Shown: in pieces, positions 48,520-56,500 of the stretch
Layout: the number at the start of each line of letters is the position of its first letter
Position numbering within the stretch: the first letter of the stretch is position 1
Origin: Marinomonas phaeophyticola
GTDB taxonomy: Bacteria > Pseudomonadota > Gammaproteobacteria > Pseudomonadales > Marinomonadaceae
Direction of reading: 5' to 3'
DNA length: 64,000 nt
NCBI RefSeq assembly: GCF_026966905.1
Contig: NZ_JAPUBN010000024.1
Coordinates: forward strand, 186,001 to 250,000
Notes under the pieces: model-generated
Database searches by the model: none
Seen by the model: the letters and a program-made list of their open reading frames with translations, nothing else
What the model was told of the DNA's origin: nothing
Made by a program: the position numbers and the translations under genes

Positions 48520-49569
48520 ATGCCTAGTGATGATTTTATTGACCTACTCAAACTGCTTATTCGTCAACCAAGTGTTGTTGGTGCTGAACATTCATTTTTT
48601 CGAGTATTGCAAAGAGAACTCGAGGAAAGGGGCGCAAAAGTCACCTGGTATGAAGGTCTATTAGTGGCTCAGGGCTGTGATCCTTTAAGTACGATGTTTT
48701 CAGCTCATATCGATCGTCACGGTCTAGTTTGTACCGGCCCCAATGAGTTTCAATATGCCGCTTTTGTTTCCGCTAATCGCACGGATTTGTTAAACAATTC
48801 GGTGTCCGAGGAGTTAATGACAAAGGTTACAGAACGCTATAACCATCAGGAAGTGTTTGCCTATGAACCTTGGTCTGGTGTTTATCGAGGTAAAGGTATC
48901 ATCAAAAGTTCTTATGTCTGTGAATTTCGCAATAACTTAATTTTTGAGATTGAAGGCTTAGAAGGTGTTGTGGCAGGCACTCCTATTGCTTTCAAAGATC
49001 ACCTCACCATTACAAACGGTCGCTTAGAAGGGCAATTAGACAATGTCATTTCAGCCGCCGCCTTAGTACATCTCTTTGATCATGGTTTTAAAGGGACGGC
49101 TTTCTTTACGGCACAAGAAGAAGCTGGAAAAAGTTGGCGCTATTTATTGGAATGGTTTCGTCGGTTCGGAGGTTCAACGAATCGTTTATTTGTTATTGAT
49201 ACCAGCCCCTTTCCTAACCTTGAAGCCGCCAATGAGCAGCTTCTTATACTAAGAGAAAAGGACGCTAACGCTACATTTAACGAAGAGAGTACTCAACATC
49301 TAGAAGCGCTGTGCAAGAGTAATGGCATTGGCTATTTATTCAAGAATCGTTACGTAGAAAGTATCAACCATAAACGGGCAGAGCAAGGCTTACCTCCCAG
49401 TACTTTTGGAAGTACTGAATTAGGACGGATTATTGCCGCATCAAATGGCCTTGTTGATGGTACAACAATTCAAGTACCAACCATTGGCTACCATACAATG
49501 AATGAGTCTGTCTCTTTACAGTCTGTTGATGCATTTCTTCATACTTTAAAGATGATATCCAATATTTAA
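48520..49569 (+). CDS. M42-family-like metallopeptidase
   Basis: Predicted dinuclear zinc aminopeptidase-type protein of 349 residues. Putative ligands in order: His and Asp of FSAHIDRHG, Asp of GRLEGQLDNVISA, the Glu pair of FFTAQEEAGKSW, Asp of FVIDTSPF and His of TIGYHTMNES. This is the order of M42/M20 co-catalytic enzymes, with GQLDN in place of the more usual KALDDR. I choose the ATG at 48520; the frame extends to a TTG at 48505 without added support. No signal peptide is seen. The substrate may not be a peptide. Confidence 0.75.
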   Translation: MPSDDFIDLLKLLIRQPSVVGAEHSFFRVLQRELEERGAKVTWYEGLLVAQGCDPLSTMFSAHIDRHGLVCTGPNEFQYAAFVSANRTDLLNNSVSEELMTKVTERYNHQEVFAYEPWSGVYRGKGIIKSSYVCEFRNNLIFEIEGLEGVVAGTPIAFKDHLTITNGRLEGQLDNVISAAALVHLFDHGFKGTAFFTAQEEAGKSWRYLLEWFRRFGGSTNRLFVIDTSPFPNLEAANEQLLILREKDANATFNEESTQHLEALCKSNGIGYLFKNRYVESINHKRAEQGLPPSTFGSTELGRIIAASNGLVDGTTIQVPTIGYHTMNESVSLQSVDAFLHTLKMISNI

Positions 49570-49650
49570 TCCGTACGGTTCTAGTCTGGTCGATCGCTAT
49601 TTTCTTCAATGAAGCTAAAAACCATGACCCTCTAGCCCGTATTCTACAGC

Positions 49651-49869
49651 TTATACGTCAGGATCAATCGCCTTCTTTCTTTTGACCCTGCGAATCCGTT
49701 GCTTATAAATAGCGGCGCTTATTATGACGCTTGCAACGACAACGGTCATGATGGTGTGTATTAAGTCACTCACCTCATAAATAGTCTGTTGTCCAGAATG
49801 GGCGATTGTAGATTGGCTAAAGAGTGCCATTAAACCAGCGATAGAAGCCAGCGCTTGGATTCTCTGCAT
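49651..49869 (-). CDS. Small membrane protein, likely Fur-controlled
   Basis: Protein of 72 residues with a signal-like N-terminus (IQALASIAGLMALFSQSTIAHSG), one membrane segment (LIHTIMTVVVASVIISAAIY) and a highly basic C-terminal tail (KQRIRRVKRKKA). The ATG has an excellent ribosome site, AAAAGGAG. It is 30 bp downstream of the gene at 49900-50343 and probably in the same iron-regulated transcript. The product is unknown to me. Confidence 0.6.
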   Translation of the reverse strand: MQRIQALASIAGLMALFSQSTIAHSGQQTIYEVSDLIHTIMTVVVASVIISAAIYKQRIRRVKRKKAIDPDV

Positions 49870-49899
49870 GACATTCTCCTTTTAAAAACAGAGTCTTAT

Positions 49900-50343
49900 T
49901 TAATGATGTACAACCGCTCTTGCATCTTTTATAGAATAAGAAGGAGATTTCATTAATGCTTTACTTTGTAACGAGAGCTCCCTGCCATAACTTTGCGTAA
50001 AAAGGTCCCATTCAAAGCGGATATGAGTGGCTGTTTTCATTATCTGATCTCGCTGTTCCGTTATCAAATTTGGCAAAACAATAACCACTTGCAGGAAATT
50101 AACGGCTTGCTGGTACTGCCTGTTCGCTGAAATATAATCTCCTAAAGCCGTATAAGATTCTGCGACGTTGAAAAAGCTCACACTGATCGCGGCTAAAGTG
50201 GACTGCGGATCTTCCTCAAAATCCTCAGCAAACGATCGCTCTGCCTGTTGTAACGCTAACAAGTTCAAATCAACCGCCTCAGAAAAGGCATTATTGGAAT
50301 ACGCTTTATTAGCCTGTCTCGTTAAATGTTCCCAGCTTTGCAT
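49900..50343 (-). CDS. TPR-like protein behind a Fur box (FagA/DUF2753-like)
   Basis: Helical protein of 147 residues with TPR-like repeats, for instance QANKAYSNNAFSEAVDLNLLALQQAE and VAESYTALGDYISANRQYQQAVNFLQ. It resembles DUF2753 proteins and the Fur-associated FagA type, judged from memory. The ATG at 50343 is preferred to the GTG at 50355, as AAAGGTGA is correctly spaced before it. A strong Fur box lies 38 bp upstream, which suggests expression during iron starvation. A scaffolding role in iron-sparing metabolism is only a guess. Confidence 0.6.
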   Translation of the reverse strand: MQSWEHLTRQANKAYSNNAFSEAVDLNLLALQQAERSFAEDFEEDPQSTLAAISVSFFNVAESYTALGDYISANRQYQQAVNFLQVVIVLPNLITEQRDQIMKTATHIRFEWDLFTQSYGRELSLQSKALMKSPSYSIKDARAVVHH

Positions 50344-50379
50344 AATACGTCTCACCTTTCAGGTAAATTAGAATCACTT

Positions 50380-50398
50380 ATTGAGAATCATTATCAAC
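50380..50398 (-). promoter_or_regulatory. Fur box
   Basis: On the minus strand GTTGATAATGATTCTCAAT matches the 19-bp Fur consensus GATAATGATAATCATTATC at most positions in the core. It lies directly before the TPR-like gene and its small membrane partner. Confidence 0.7.
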
Positions 50399-50513
50399 AA
50401 ATGCCTTTTATAAATCCAGTGTTATTGAAAATAAATCTCATTAATATTTTTTAAGCGTGCTCAGAGAAAATATGATTAGAGGAAAGATACAGATGAATAT
50501 AGAAAAATAGACA

Positions 50514-50560
50514 GGAATACAGTGACGATTAAATCAAACCGTATAGGATCACTGTATTCC
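50514..50560 (-). terminator. Perfect 12-bp inverted repeat, probable terminator of the LysE-type gene
   Basis: GGAATACAGTGA (50514-50525) and TCACTGTATTCC (50549-50560) pair perfectly around a 23-nt loop. On the minus strand the hairpin is followed by TGTCTATTTTTC, so it may end the transcript of the LysE gene whose stop is 63 bp before it. Confidence 0.45.
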
Positions 50561-50622
50561 GTTGGCCGCATAAGACGACGGTCGGGCTGTTCTTGTAAAT
50601 GAGGTAAGTCGTGATCTCCGTT

Positions 50623-51258
50623 TTAACCACGACTGGAAGTGGCTAGCAACATGCTCGCCAATACAAATAAGCTCCCCATTCCCTTATTTAATCTGAGCAT
50701 TCCCTGACGACTCTTAATCAAACGGCAAATCTGTTTGCCACTGACCCCATAAATATAGGCCGCCACAAACTCGGCAGCCATAAAGGTTACACCAATCACA
50801 AAAAACTGGGGCGCAACAGGTACATTAAGATCCAGTAACTGTGGGAATATCGCAGTAAAAATAAGAATGGCCTTTGGATTACTAATCGCAATAAAGAACT
50901 CTTGGCGAATTTTCAACGTATGGCTAGGTAAGGCGACCACGCCAGTTTCTGAATCATGTTCATCTAATGCTGTGGATGCACTACGCCAAGTTTTAATGCC
51001 TATGTAAAGAAGATAAGCGACACCGAGCCACTTAACGACACTAAACCAAAAAACAGATGATACTATGATGGCTCCAAGCCCTAGAGCAGAAACCAACATT
51101 AAAATAGCAAACGCGGCATTGCGGCCAATCGCCGCAATTACGGAAGAGGTGGGCCCAGTTTGAATTCCGTTATACATAGCCGTAAAGTTATTAGGCCCTG
51201 GAGATAGAGCTAATAAAAACAAAAAAGGCACCATGGTAACCCACAAATTCCAACTCAT
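50623..51258 (-). CDS. LysE/RhtB-family amino-acid exporter
   Basis: Membrane protein of 211 residues with about six hydrophobic segments. The family start FLLALSPGPNNFTAMYNGIQTG and the central ISNPKAILIFTAIFPQLL motif are clear. LysE/RhtB proteins export amino acids such as lysine, threonine or homoserine; the substrate here cannot be read from the sequence. It has a GGAG-like ribosome site and stands 102 bp from the nitroreductase gene on the same strand. Confidence 0.9.
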   Translation of the reverse strand: MSWNLWVTMVPFLFLLALSPGPNNFTAMYNGIQTGPTSSVIAAIGRNAAFAILMLVSALGLGAIIVSSVFWFSVVKWLGVAYLLYIGIKTWRSASTALDEHDSETGVVALPSHTLKIRQEFFIAISNPKAILIFTAIFPQLLDLNVPVAPQFFVIGVTFMAAEFVAAYIYGVSGKQICRLIKSRQGMLRLNKGMGSLFVLASMLLATSSRG

Positions 51259-51360
51259 TTCGCGTCTCCTATATTAAATAATGATGATTGCCGGACTATA
51301 TCACCCTCTCAATTCCTATAACAACGTCATTCACATGTGACACAGTAAAAGGCCGTTTTA

Positions 51361-51963
51361 TTAGAAGCGGTTTTCAACCATTACCTCAGCTAATGGGAGT
51401 TGACCGCCTCTTGGATAAGCGGCCTTTTCAGCACGACCAATGGCTATCATCATTGCGATAACATAACCATCTGGAAGGCAGATTAATTCAGCCACTTGCT
51501 CTCGGTCAAACCCCACCATAGGGCAGGAGTCATACCCTAAGCCTTTTGCGGCTAACATCATGGTTTGAGCCGCAATACCGCATGAACGCATGGCTTCGTC
51601 TCGTTGAATTTGCTCTTTTTGATTATAAAAACCATGCATCATTGGCAAGAGCATGTCTTGTGTTTCTTGAGGGCTATTAGCAACATAACGCTCTGGACGA
51701 TCATTCCAAGCATTCACATCAGCGCAGACAACAAAAAGCTCGGCAGCATCGGTAACTTGAGCTTGGCCCCACGCGGCACTTTTTAGCTTCTCTCTTTGTT
51801 CCACATCCGTCACTCTCACAAAACGCCAATGCTGAATGTTATAAGAGGTTGGAGACAGCAGTACCGACTCCATTAAGGTATTAAAATCTGCGGCCGACAT
51901 TTTTTCATTAGCTTGATAATGTTTTACGGCTCGGCGCTGCTCTATTGCTGTAAATAGGTTCAT
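51361..51963 (-). CDS. Nitroreductase-family FMN oxidoreductase
   Basis: Flavin enzyme of 200 residues. FMN-contact motifs are IEQRRAVKHYQ near the N-terminus, LLSPTSYNIQHWRFV, and the C-terminal IAIGRAEKAAYPRGG. Members reduce nitro compounds, quinones or flavins with NAD(P)H. It is divergent from the LysR gene at 52109, with a 145-bp shared AT-rich spacer, so control by that regulator is likely. Confidence 0.92.
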   Translation of the reverse strand: MNLFTAIEQRRAVKHYQANEKMSAADFNTLMESVLLSPTSYNIQHWRFVRVTDVEQREKLKSAAWGQAQVTDAAELFVVCADVNAWNDRPERYVANSPQETQDMLLPMMHGFYNQKEQIQRDEAMRSCGIAAQTMMLAAKGLGYDSCPMVGFDREQVAELICLPDGYVIAMMIAIGRAEKAAYPRGGQLPLAEVMVENRF

Positions 51964-52108
51964 GCTATTTCCTTAGTATCTTACGGTTTAATGATAATCA
52001 CATCGAAATGAGTGATTGATTAAGAAACACTTTACATTGTTTTTAATTGACTAATAAACCGAGTTAAAAGAAACTAATTGTAGAGATAAATTCAACAATG
52101 GAGATTTT

Positions 52109-53029
52109 ATGGACACTTTTTCAGCCATACCTGTGTTTGTTGCCGTTGTAGAAAATGGCAGTTTTTCGAAAGCCGCTGAAGCGTTGGGAACCAGTAAATC
52201 GGCTGTCAGTAAGCGCATCAGCTTATTAGAAAACACCTTAGGAGTGAAATTACTTCATAGAACCACAAGAAGGCTAAGTTTAACGGAAGCCGGAGAACAT
52301 TATTTCCAACATGCACATAAAGCCATAGCGGCGGCGACGGAAGGTATTGACGCGGTTACTCAATTGCAAGGCAAACCCAAAGGGATATTAAAAGTCAGCA
52401 CACCAATGTCATTTGGTCGCTTGCATTTAGCGCCATTAGTAACCGATTTTTTAAATCATTATCCGGAAATAAAGCTCAATATAATCATGGATGATAAAAA
52501 AATCGATTTAGTAGAAAACGGTTTTGATGTTGCGATTAGGGCAGGTGATATGCAGGATTCAACCCTAGTTGCCCGACGTCTCGCCTCTTGCAGAAGTGTG
52601 GTTTGTGCCTCTCCCGCGTATTTAAAAAGACACGGTACACCCTCTTCTCCAGATGAATTAACCCAACACAACTGTATCCGATTTGCTTACGACCACTATG
52701 GCAATGAATGGGTATTTAAAAAGCAAAACCAGTGTAAAAAAATCAAGGTGAATGGCAATTATCAGGTCAATAACAGTGAGGCATTACAAACGGCCGCCTT
52801 AGCAGGATTAGGAATAGCCAAAATCCCCACCTTTGTCATAGGACAAGACCTGAGTAAAAAGCAGCTTATTCCTCTTTTTGAGGAATACACACTGCCAATG
52901 CAAACCTTTTATGCCGTGTTTCCTGAGCGTCGGCACTTACCAGCAAAGGTGCGTGTTTTCCTAGATTTCATCATCGAAAAACTGGCCAGCGATCACCCTT
53001 ACTGGGAAATTAATCATCACACACGGTAG
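52109..53029 (+). CDS. LysR-family transcriptional regulator (PtxR/YafC-like group)
   Basis: LysR regulator of 306 residues. Winged helix (1-60): FVAVVENGSFSKAAEALGTSKSAVSKRISLLE, then LGVKLLHRTTRRLSLTEAG. The effector domain has PMSFGRLHLAPLVTDFLNHYPEI and DVAIRAGDMQDSTLVARRLA, which marks the large group of self- and neighbour-regulating LysR proteins. The ATG follows GGAG. The likely target is the divergent nitroreductase. It converges on the sigma-54 activator gene with a 3-bp gap. Confidence 0.9.
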   Translation: MDTFSAIPVFVAVVENGSFSKAAEALGTSKSAVSKRISLLENTLGVKLLHRTTRRLSLTEAGEHYFQHAHKAIAAATEGIDAVTQLQGKPKGILKVSTPMSFGRLHLAPLVTDFLNHYPEIKLNIIMDDKKIDLVENGFDVAIRAGDMQDSTLVARRLASCRSVVCASPAYLKRHGTPSSPDELTQHNCIRFAYDHYGNEWVFKKQNQCKKIKVNGNYQVNNSEALQTAALAGLGIAKIPTFVIGQDLSKKQLIPLFEEYTLPMQTFYAVFPERRHLPAKVRVFLDFIIEKLASDHPYWEINHHTR

Positions 53030-53032
53030 CAC

Positions 53033-55039
53033 TTACTCTGACTCATGTTTCGGTTTAGCATACTTATACACCGTATTTCGACTTACTCCTGCTATTTTTG
53101 CAGTTTGTGAGATATTGCCTTTAAACTCATTTAGCAACCTAGGAATTAGCCTCTCTAAAGGTTCATCTGACTTATCATCAAGAGTATCTAGGTCACTGTT
53201 CATATCATCAAAAAAATCGTCTGGTAAATGCCAATCCTCTAACACCTCTTCATCAGCCATGGCCATGCCCACTTTCAAAACGTGTACCAATTGACGCATG
53301 TTTCCTGGCCATGGATGTTTAACCAAGAGATCAAGCATCTCTTTTGATAATTCAGGACCGGGCTCTTCTTCTCTCAAGCGATTATGTAAAAACTGAATCA
53401 ATTTGGCTTTATCTTTACGATCTCTTAATGAGGGTAATTCAATATTTAACCCTGAAATACGATAGTATAAATCCTGTCTAAAACGCCCTGCAGACACTTC
53501 TTCTTTCAATATTCGATTTGTGGCTGAGATCAATTTAATGTCGACTGGATACATTTCCGTAGAGCCCAAAGGCGTGACCACTCGCTCTTGTAAAACTCTT
53601 AATAACCTTGATTGCACTGGCATTGGCATTTCACCAATTTCATCCAGAAACAAGGTGCCTCTATGGGCTCTTCGAATCAATCCAATTGACCCTTTTGTTT
53701 GCGCACCTGTGAACGCCCCTTTTTCGTAACCAAATAGCTCAGATTCAACTAATTCTGATGGAATCGCCGCACAGTTTACCGCCACCAACATCTCTGACGC
53801 TCTAGAGCTATGGTAATGCAAACTACGTACAAAGATTTCTTTACCGGCCCCCGTTTCCCCATGAATTAAAATAGGGATGTCTTTTTCCATTATTTTATGC
53901 GCTTGCTTGACTAAGCGTTCCACTCGTTCATCACCATGTTGTAATTCATCTAACGCAATGACATTCTCTGGTATCGCTTTTTTATTCACCGTGATAGGTG
54001 TATTGCTTTTAGCTATATCTTTGTTTTTTAACGCATTCATTGAACTTGCTAATGGAGATTGTTTAGAGGGCATAACGTAGCCTGTTCGACGACGGAAATC
54101 AGGGACTCGCATAATTTGTTGAGTTGGTGGAATGACTTTAACGTAAAACTGATAACGCCCCATGGCCAATAGTTTCATGGGTAAATTGATAGGGTGATGC
54201 TTAATTTCCCGCATTTCACAATCAAACACTTGATTAATATTTAACAACCCCAGGTCTCGAGCAAGGACCACTTCCGCACGACGGTTTGCCGAAACAATGA
54301 CACCGTCTTCATCCAGGACTAATATTCCCGACCAATGACTGTCTAAACTCACCACATTAGTATTAAAGCTTAAGATAAAATGATCTTGTTGGAAGGCTGA
54401 AAAAATCAGTCTGTTTTCTACACTGAGCGACATCAGTTTTACCATACCAAACGTATGATCTTGAGGCAGATAGGCATCAGAAGAAATATCTAAAACACCG
54501 ACGAGATCATTATTGGAATTATAAATTGGCGAGGCAGATCCGACCATAAATCGGTTGGCTCGTAAAAAGTGTTCATCTCTCCCTACTTGAATCGCTTCCC
54601 CTGTAATCAAAGCGGTACCAATAGCATTCGTACCCACCCTCATTTCAGTCCATTGATTGCCTCCAACTAAACCATGCTGTGCTGCACTACCAAAGCGCGG
54701 CTGCCCCCAGGTATTCAATACATGTCCTTGCCTATCTGCCAGCACAATCATACAAGAAGAATTACTGAGAATATTTTCATAATAAGGCAAAACTTCATTT
54801 TCAGTCGTTTCTAACAAGCTACGATGCTGATCGACCAAATCACCTAAAATGCCTTTTGGAAGGGTCGCAAAGTCAGGCTGGCTACTGTGGTCCAAACCAA
54901 ACTTTTCACAGCGATACCATGACGCTTGAATCAGCTCTTTATGAGCCGTCGCCTTACCTGTTTTATCCTCTGATGAATTTTCATTAGAATGTTGATTTTT
55001 ATTGTTTTTTTCTTCTTTTTCCACTTCTTGCTCCAGCAT
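53033..55039 (-). CDS. Sigma-54-dependent activator, AcoR/DhaR-like
   Basis: Enhancer-binding protein of 668 residues from the ATG at 55039 (a GTG lies one codon before). An N-terminal GAF region (about 75-215) carries the MRVGTNAIGTAL motif of AcoR/DhaR proteins, and a PAS-like segment (about 235-300) follows. The AAA+ domain (about 370-600) has Walker A GETGAGKE (394-401) and the sigma-54 contact loop GAFTGA (441-446). The C-terminal Fis-type helix-turn-helix ends NISQTAKIAGVSRNTVYKYAK. It is divergent from the glycerol ABC operon, whose -24/-12 promoter it should activate. The ligand is probably glycerol or a related compound. Confidence 0.92.
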   Translation of the reverse strand: MLEQEVEKEEKNNKNQHSNENSSEDKTGKATAHKELIQASWYRCEKFGLDHSSQPDFATLPKGILGDLVDQHRSLLETTENEVLPYYENILSNSSCMIVLADRQGHVLNTWGQPRFGSAAQHGLVGGNQWTEMRVGTNAIGTALITGEAIQVGRDEHFLRANRFMVGSASPIYNSNNDLVGVLDISSDAYLPQDHTFGMVKLMSLSVENRLIFSAFQQDHFILSFNTNVVSLDSHWSGILVLDEDGVIVSANRRAEVVLARDLGLLNINQVFDCEMREIKHHPINLPMKLLAMGRYQFYVKVIPPTQQIMRVPDFRRRTGYVMPSKQSPLASSMNALKNKDIAKSNTPITVNKKAIPENVIALDELQHGDERVERLVKQAHKIMEKDIPILIHGETGAGKEIFVRSLHYHSSRASEMLVAVNCAAIPSELVESELFGYEKGAFTGAQTKGSIGLIRRAHRGTLFLDEIGEMPMPVQSRLLRVLQERVVTPLGSTEMYPVDIKLISATNRILKEEVSAGRFRQDLYYRISGLNIELPSLRDRKDKAKLIQFLHNRLREEEPGPELSKEMLDLLVKHPWPGNMRQLVHVLKVGMAMADEEVLEDWHLPDDFFDDMNSDLDTLDDKSDEPLERLIPRLLNEFKGNISQTAKIAGVSRNTVYKYAKPKHESE

Positions 55040-55135
55040 CACAGTAGGTTAAAATACTGGTGATTTTCATGCTATTCAAAACCCATCAATTGGAACGTTA
55101 ACCGACGCTCTACATCGATTAAAAATCAATGCAAC

Positions 55136-55183
55136 TGTTCATAAGGATCGAGGTACTGTAAACACTTTGAACACTTATGAACA
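55136..55183. promoter_or_regulatory. Candidate enhancer sites of the sigma-54 activator
   Basis: TGTTCATAA (55136-55144), TTTGAACAC (55166-55174) and TTATGAACA (55175-55183) repeat a TGTTCA/TGAACA half-site about 100-150 bp before the sigma-54 promoter, the usual enhancer distance. More copies lie at 55307-55315 and 55321-55327, past the promoter. Use by the divergent activator is inferred. Confidence 0.5.
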
Positions 55184-55283
55184 CCCTTATTTTTCCAACT
55201 GGTCAATCTAGAAGCTTGCACAAAAAAATAAAAAAATCTTTATTTTCAACAGCTTAATATAAAAACACGCAATATTTTTATAT

Positions 55284-55300
55284 TTGGCACGGCTTTTGTA
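55284..55300 (+). promoter_or_regulatory. Sigma-54 (-24/-12) promoter of the glp operon
   Basis: TTGGCACGGCTTTTGTA matches the sigma-54 consensus (TGGCACG, 4 nt, TTGCA) at every position but one (T for C in the -12 element). It lies about 110 bp before glpS, pointing toward it, with a sigma-54 activator gene opposite. The rest of the 370-bp spacer (55040-55409) is AT-rich and holds the TGTTCA repeats. Confidence 0.85.
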
Positions 55301-55409
55301 ACTTCTTGTTCATAATTGAGTGTTCACTTTCGCGCCTATATGTTGCTTTTAACATATTCAAACGAAAGCATGAGAATACAAAAATAATAACAACAAAAAG
55401 GTAAATCAA

Positions 55410-56498
55410 ATGTCTTTAACGCTGCAAAATGTGTCGCGCGTTGTTGATGGTGAAACCTGGATCAATGAGGTTAATTTAAGCCTTGAGCCTGGTTCCTTCA
55501 ACGTGTTGCTCGGCCGAACGTTATCCGGCAAAACAACGCTAATGCGACTAATGGCCGGTCTTGATCGCCCTTCCAAAGGCAAGATTCTGATGAATGGAGT
55601 GGATGTCACAGGGGTTCCGGTCCGTGACCGCAATATCTCCATGGTGTATCAACAATTTATTAACTATCCCAACCTCACCGTTTACGAGAACATCGCCTCC
55701 CCCCTACGTTTAGCTAAAATGAGTGACTCCGAAATTGATCGCCGAGTTAGAGAAACGGCAGAGATGTTACGAATTGATCCTTTTCTTGATCGCTTACCAC
55801 TACAGTTATCTGGTGGGCAACAACAACGTACTGCCATGGCAAGAGCACTGGTAAAAGACTCTCAAATTATTCTGTTTGATGAACCCTTGGTTAACCTAGA
55901 TTACAAATTACGTGAAGAGTTACGACAAGAGTTGCGAGCCTTATTCAAAGCCCGTAACTGTATCGCTGTTTATGCAACCACTGAGCCTAATGAAGCACTA
56001 GCTCTAGGGGGGAATACGGCCGTACTTCATGAAGGCAGACTGTTACAAATGGGACCGACATCTCAAGTCTACCATCAACCAAAAGACATCATTACCGCTG
56101 AAATGTTCTCCGAACCCCCAATCAATGTCGTCCCAGGGCATGTAAGCAATGATGAAGTGACCTTTGACGATACAGTTCATTTTAGACTAAACAACGATTT
56201 GCGTTCTCTTTCTCCAGGTAACTACCAGTTTGGTGTGCGAGCCTCCCATATCGGTTTAGTGCCTCACTCTGATGATGATTTAGAATTACCCGTCAGAGTC
56301 GACCTTGCTGAAATCAGTGGTTCAGAAACCTTTTTACATGTTCACAACCCTCATTTTGATTTGGTATTACACCTTTCTGGTGTTCATGAATATCAGGTTG
56401 ATCAGAACATTAAAGTCTATTTCCCAACCCATAAACTGTACGCCTTTGACGCTCAAGGTCAGATGGTGCATTCCCCAGCACGAATGAGGGAGCAATAA
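55410..56498 (+). CDS. glpS: Glycerol ABC importer ATPase GlpS
   Basis: First of two different ATPases of the importer, 362 residues. Walker A is the unusual GRTLSGKT (35-42) in place of GPSGCGKST. The signature LSGGQ (133-137) and Walker B LFDEP (155-159) are normal. The switch histidine is missing: VYATTEPNEA stands where VTHDQ is expected, with Thr191 at the His position. A TOBE region follows (about 240-355). The pattern fits GlpS of the rhizobial GlpSTPQUV glycerol transporter. It is the first gene behind the sigma-54 promoter and is separated from glpT by 2 bp. Confidence 0.88.
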   Translation: MSLTLQNVSRVVDGETWINEVNLSLEPGSFNVLLGRTLSGKTTLMRLMAGLDRPSKGKILMNGVDVTGVPVRDRNISMVYQQFINYPNLTVYENIASPLRLAKMSDSEIDRRVRETAEMLRIDPFLDRLPLQLSGGQQQRTAMARALVKDSQIILFDEPLVNLDYKLREELRQELRALFKARNCIAVYATTEPNEALALGGNTAVLHEGRLLQMGPTSQVYHQPKDIITAEMFSEPPINVVPGHVSNDEVTFDDTVHFRLNNDLRSLSPGNYQFGVRASHIGLVPHSDDDLELPVRVDLAEISGSETFLHVHNPHFDLVLHLSGVHEYQVDQNIKVYFPTHKLYAFDAQGQMVHSPARMREQ

Positions 56499-56500
56499 TC

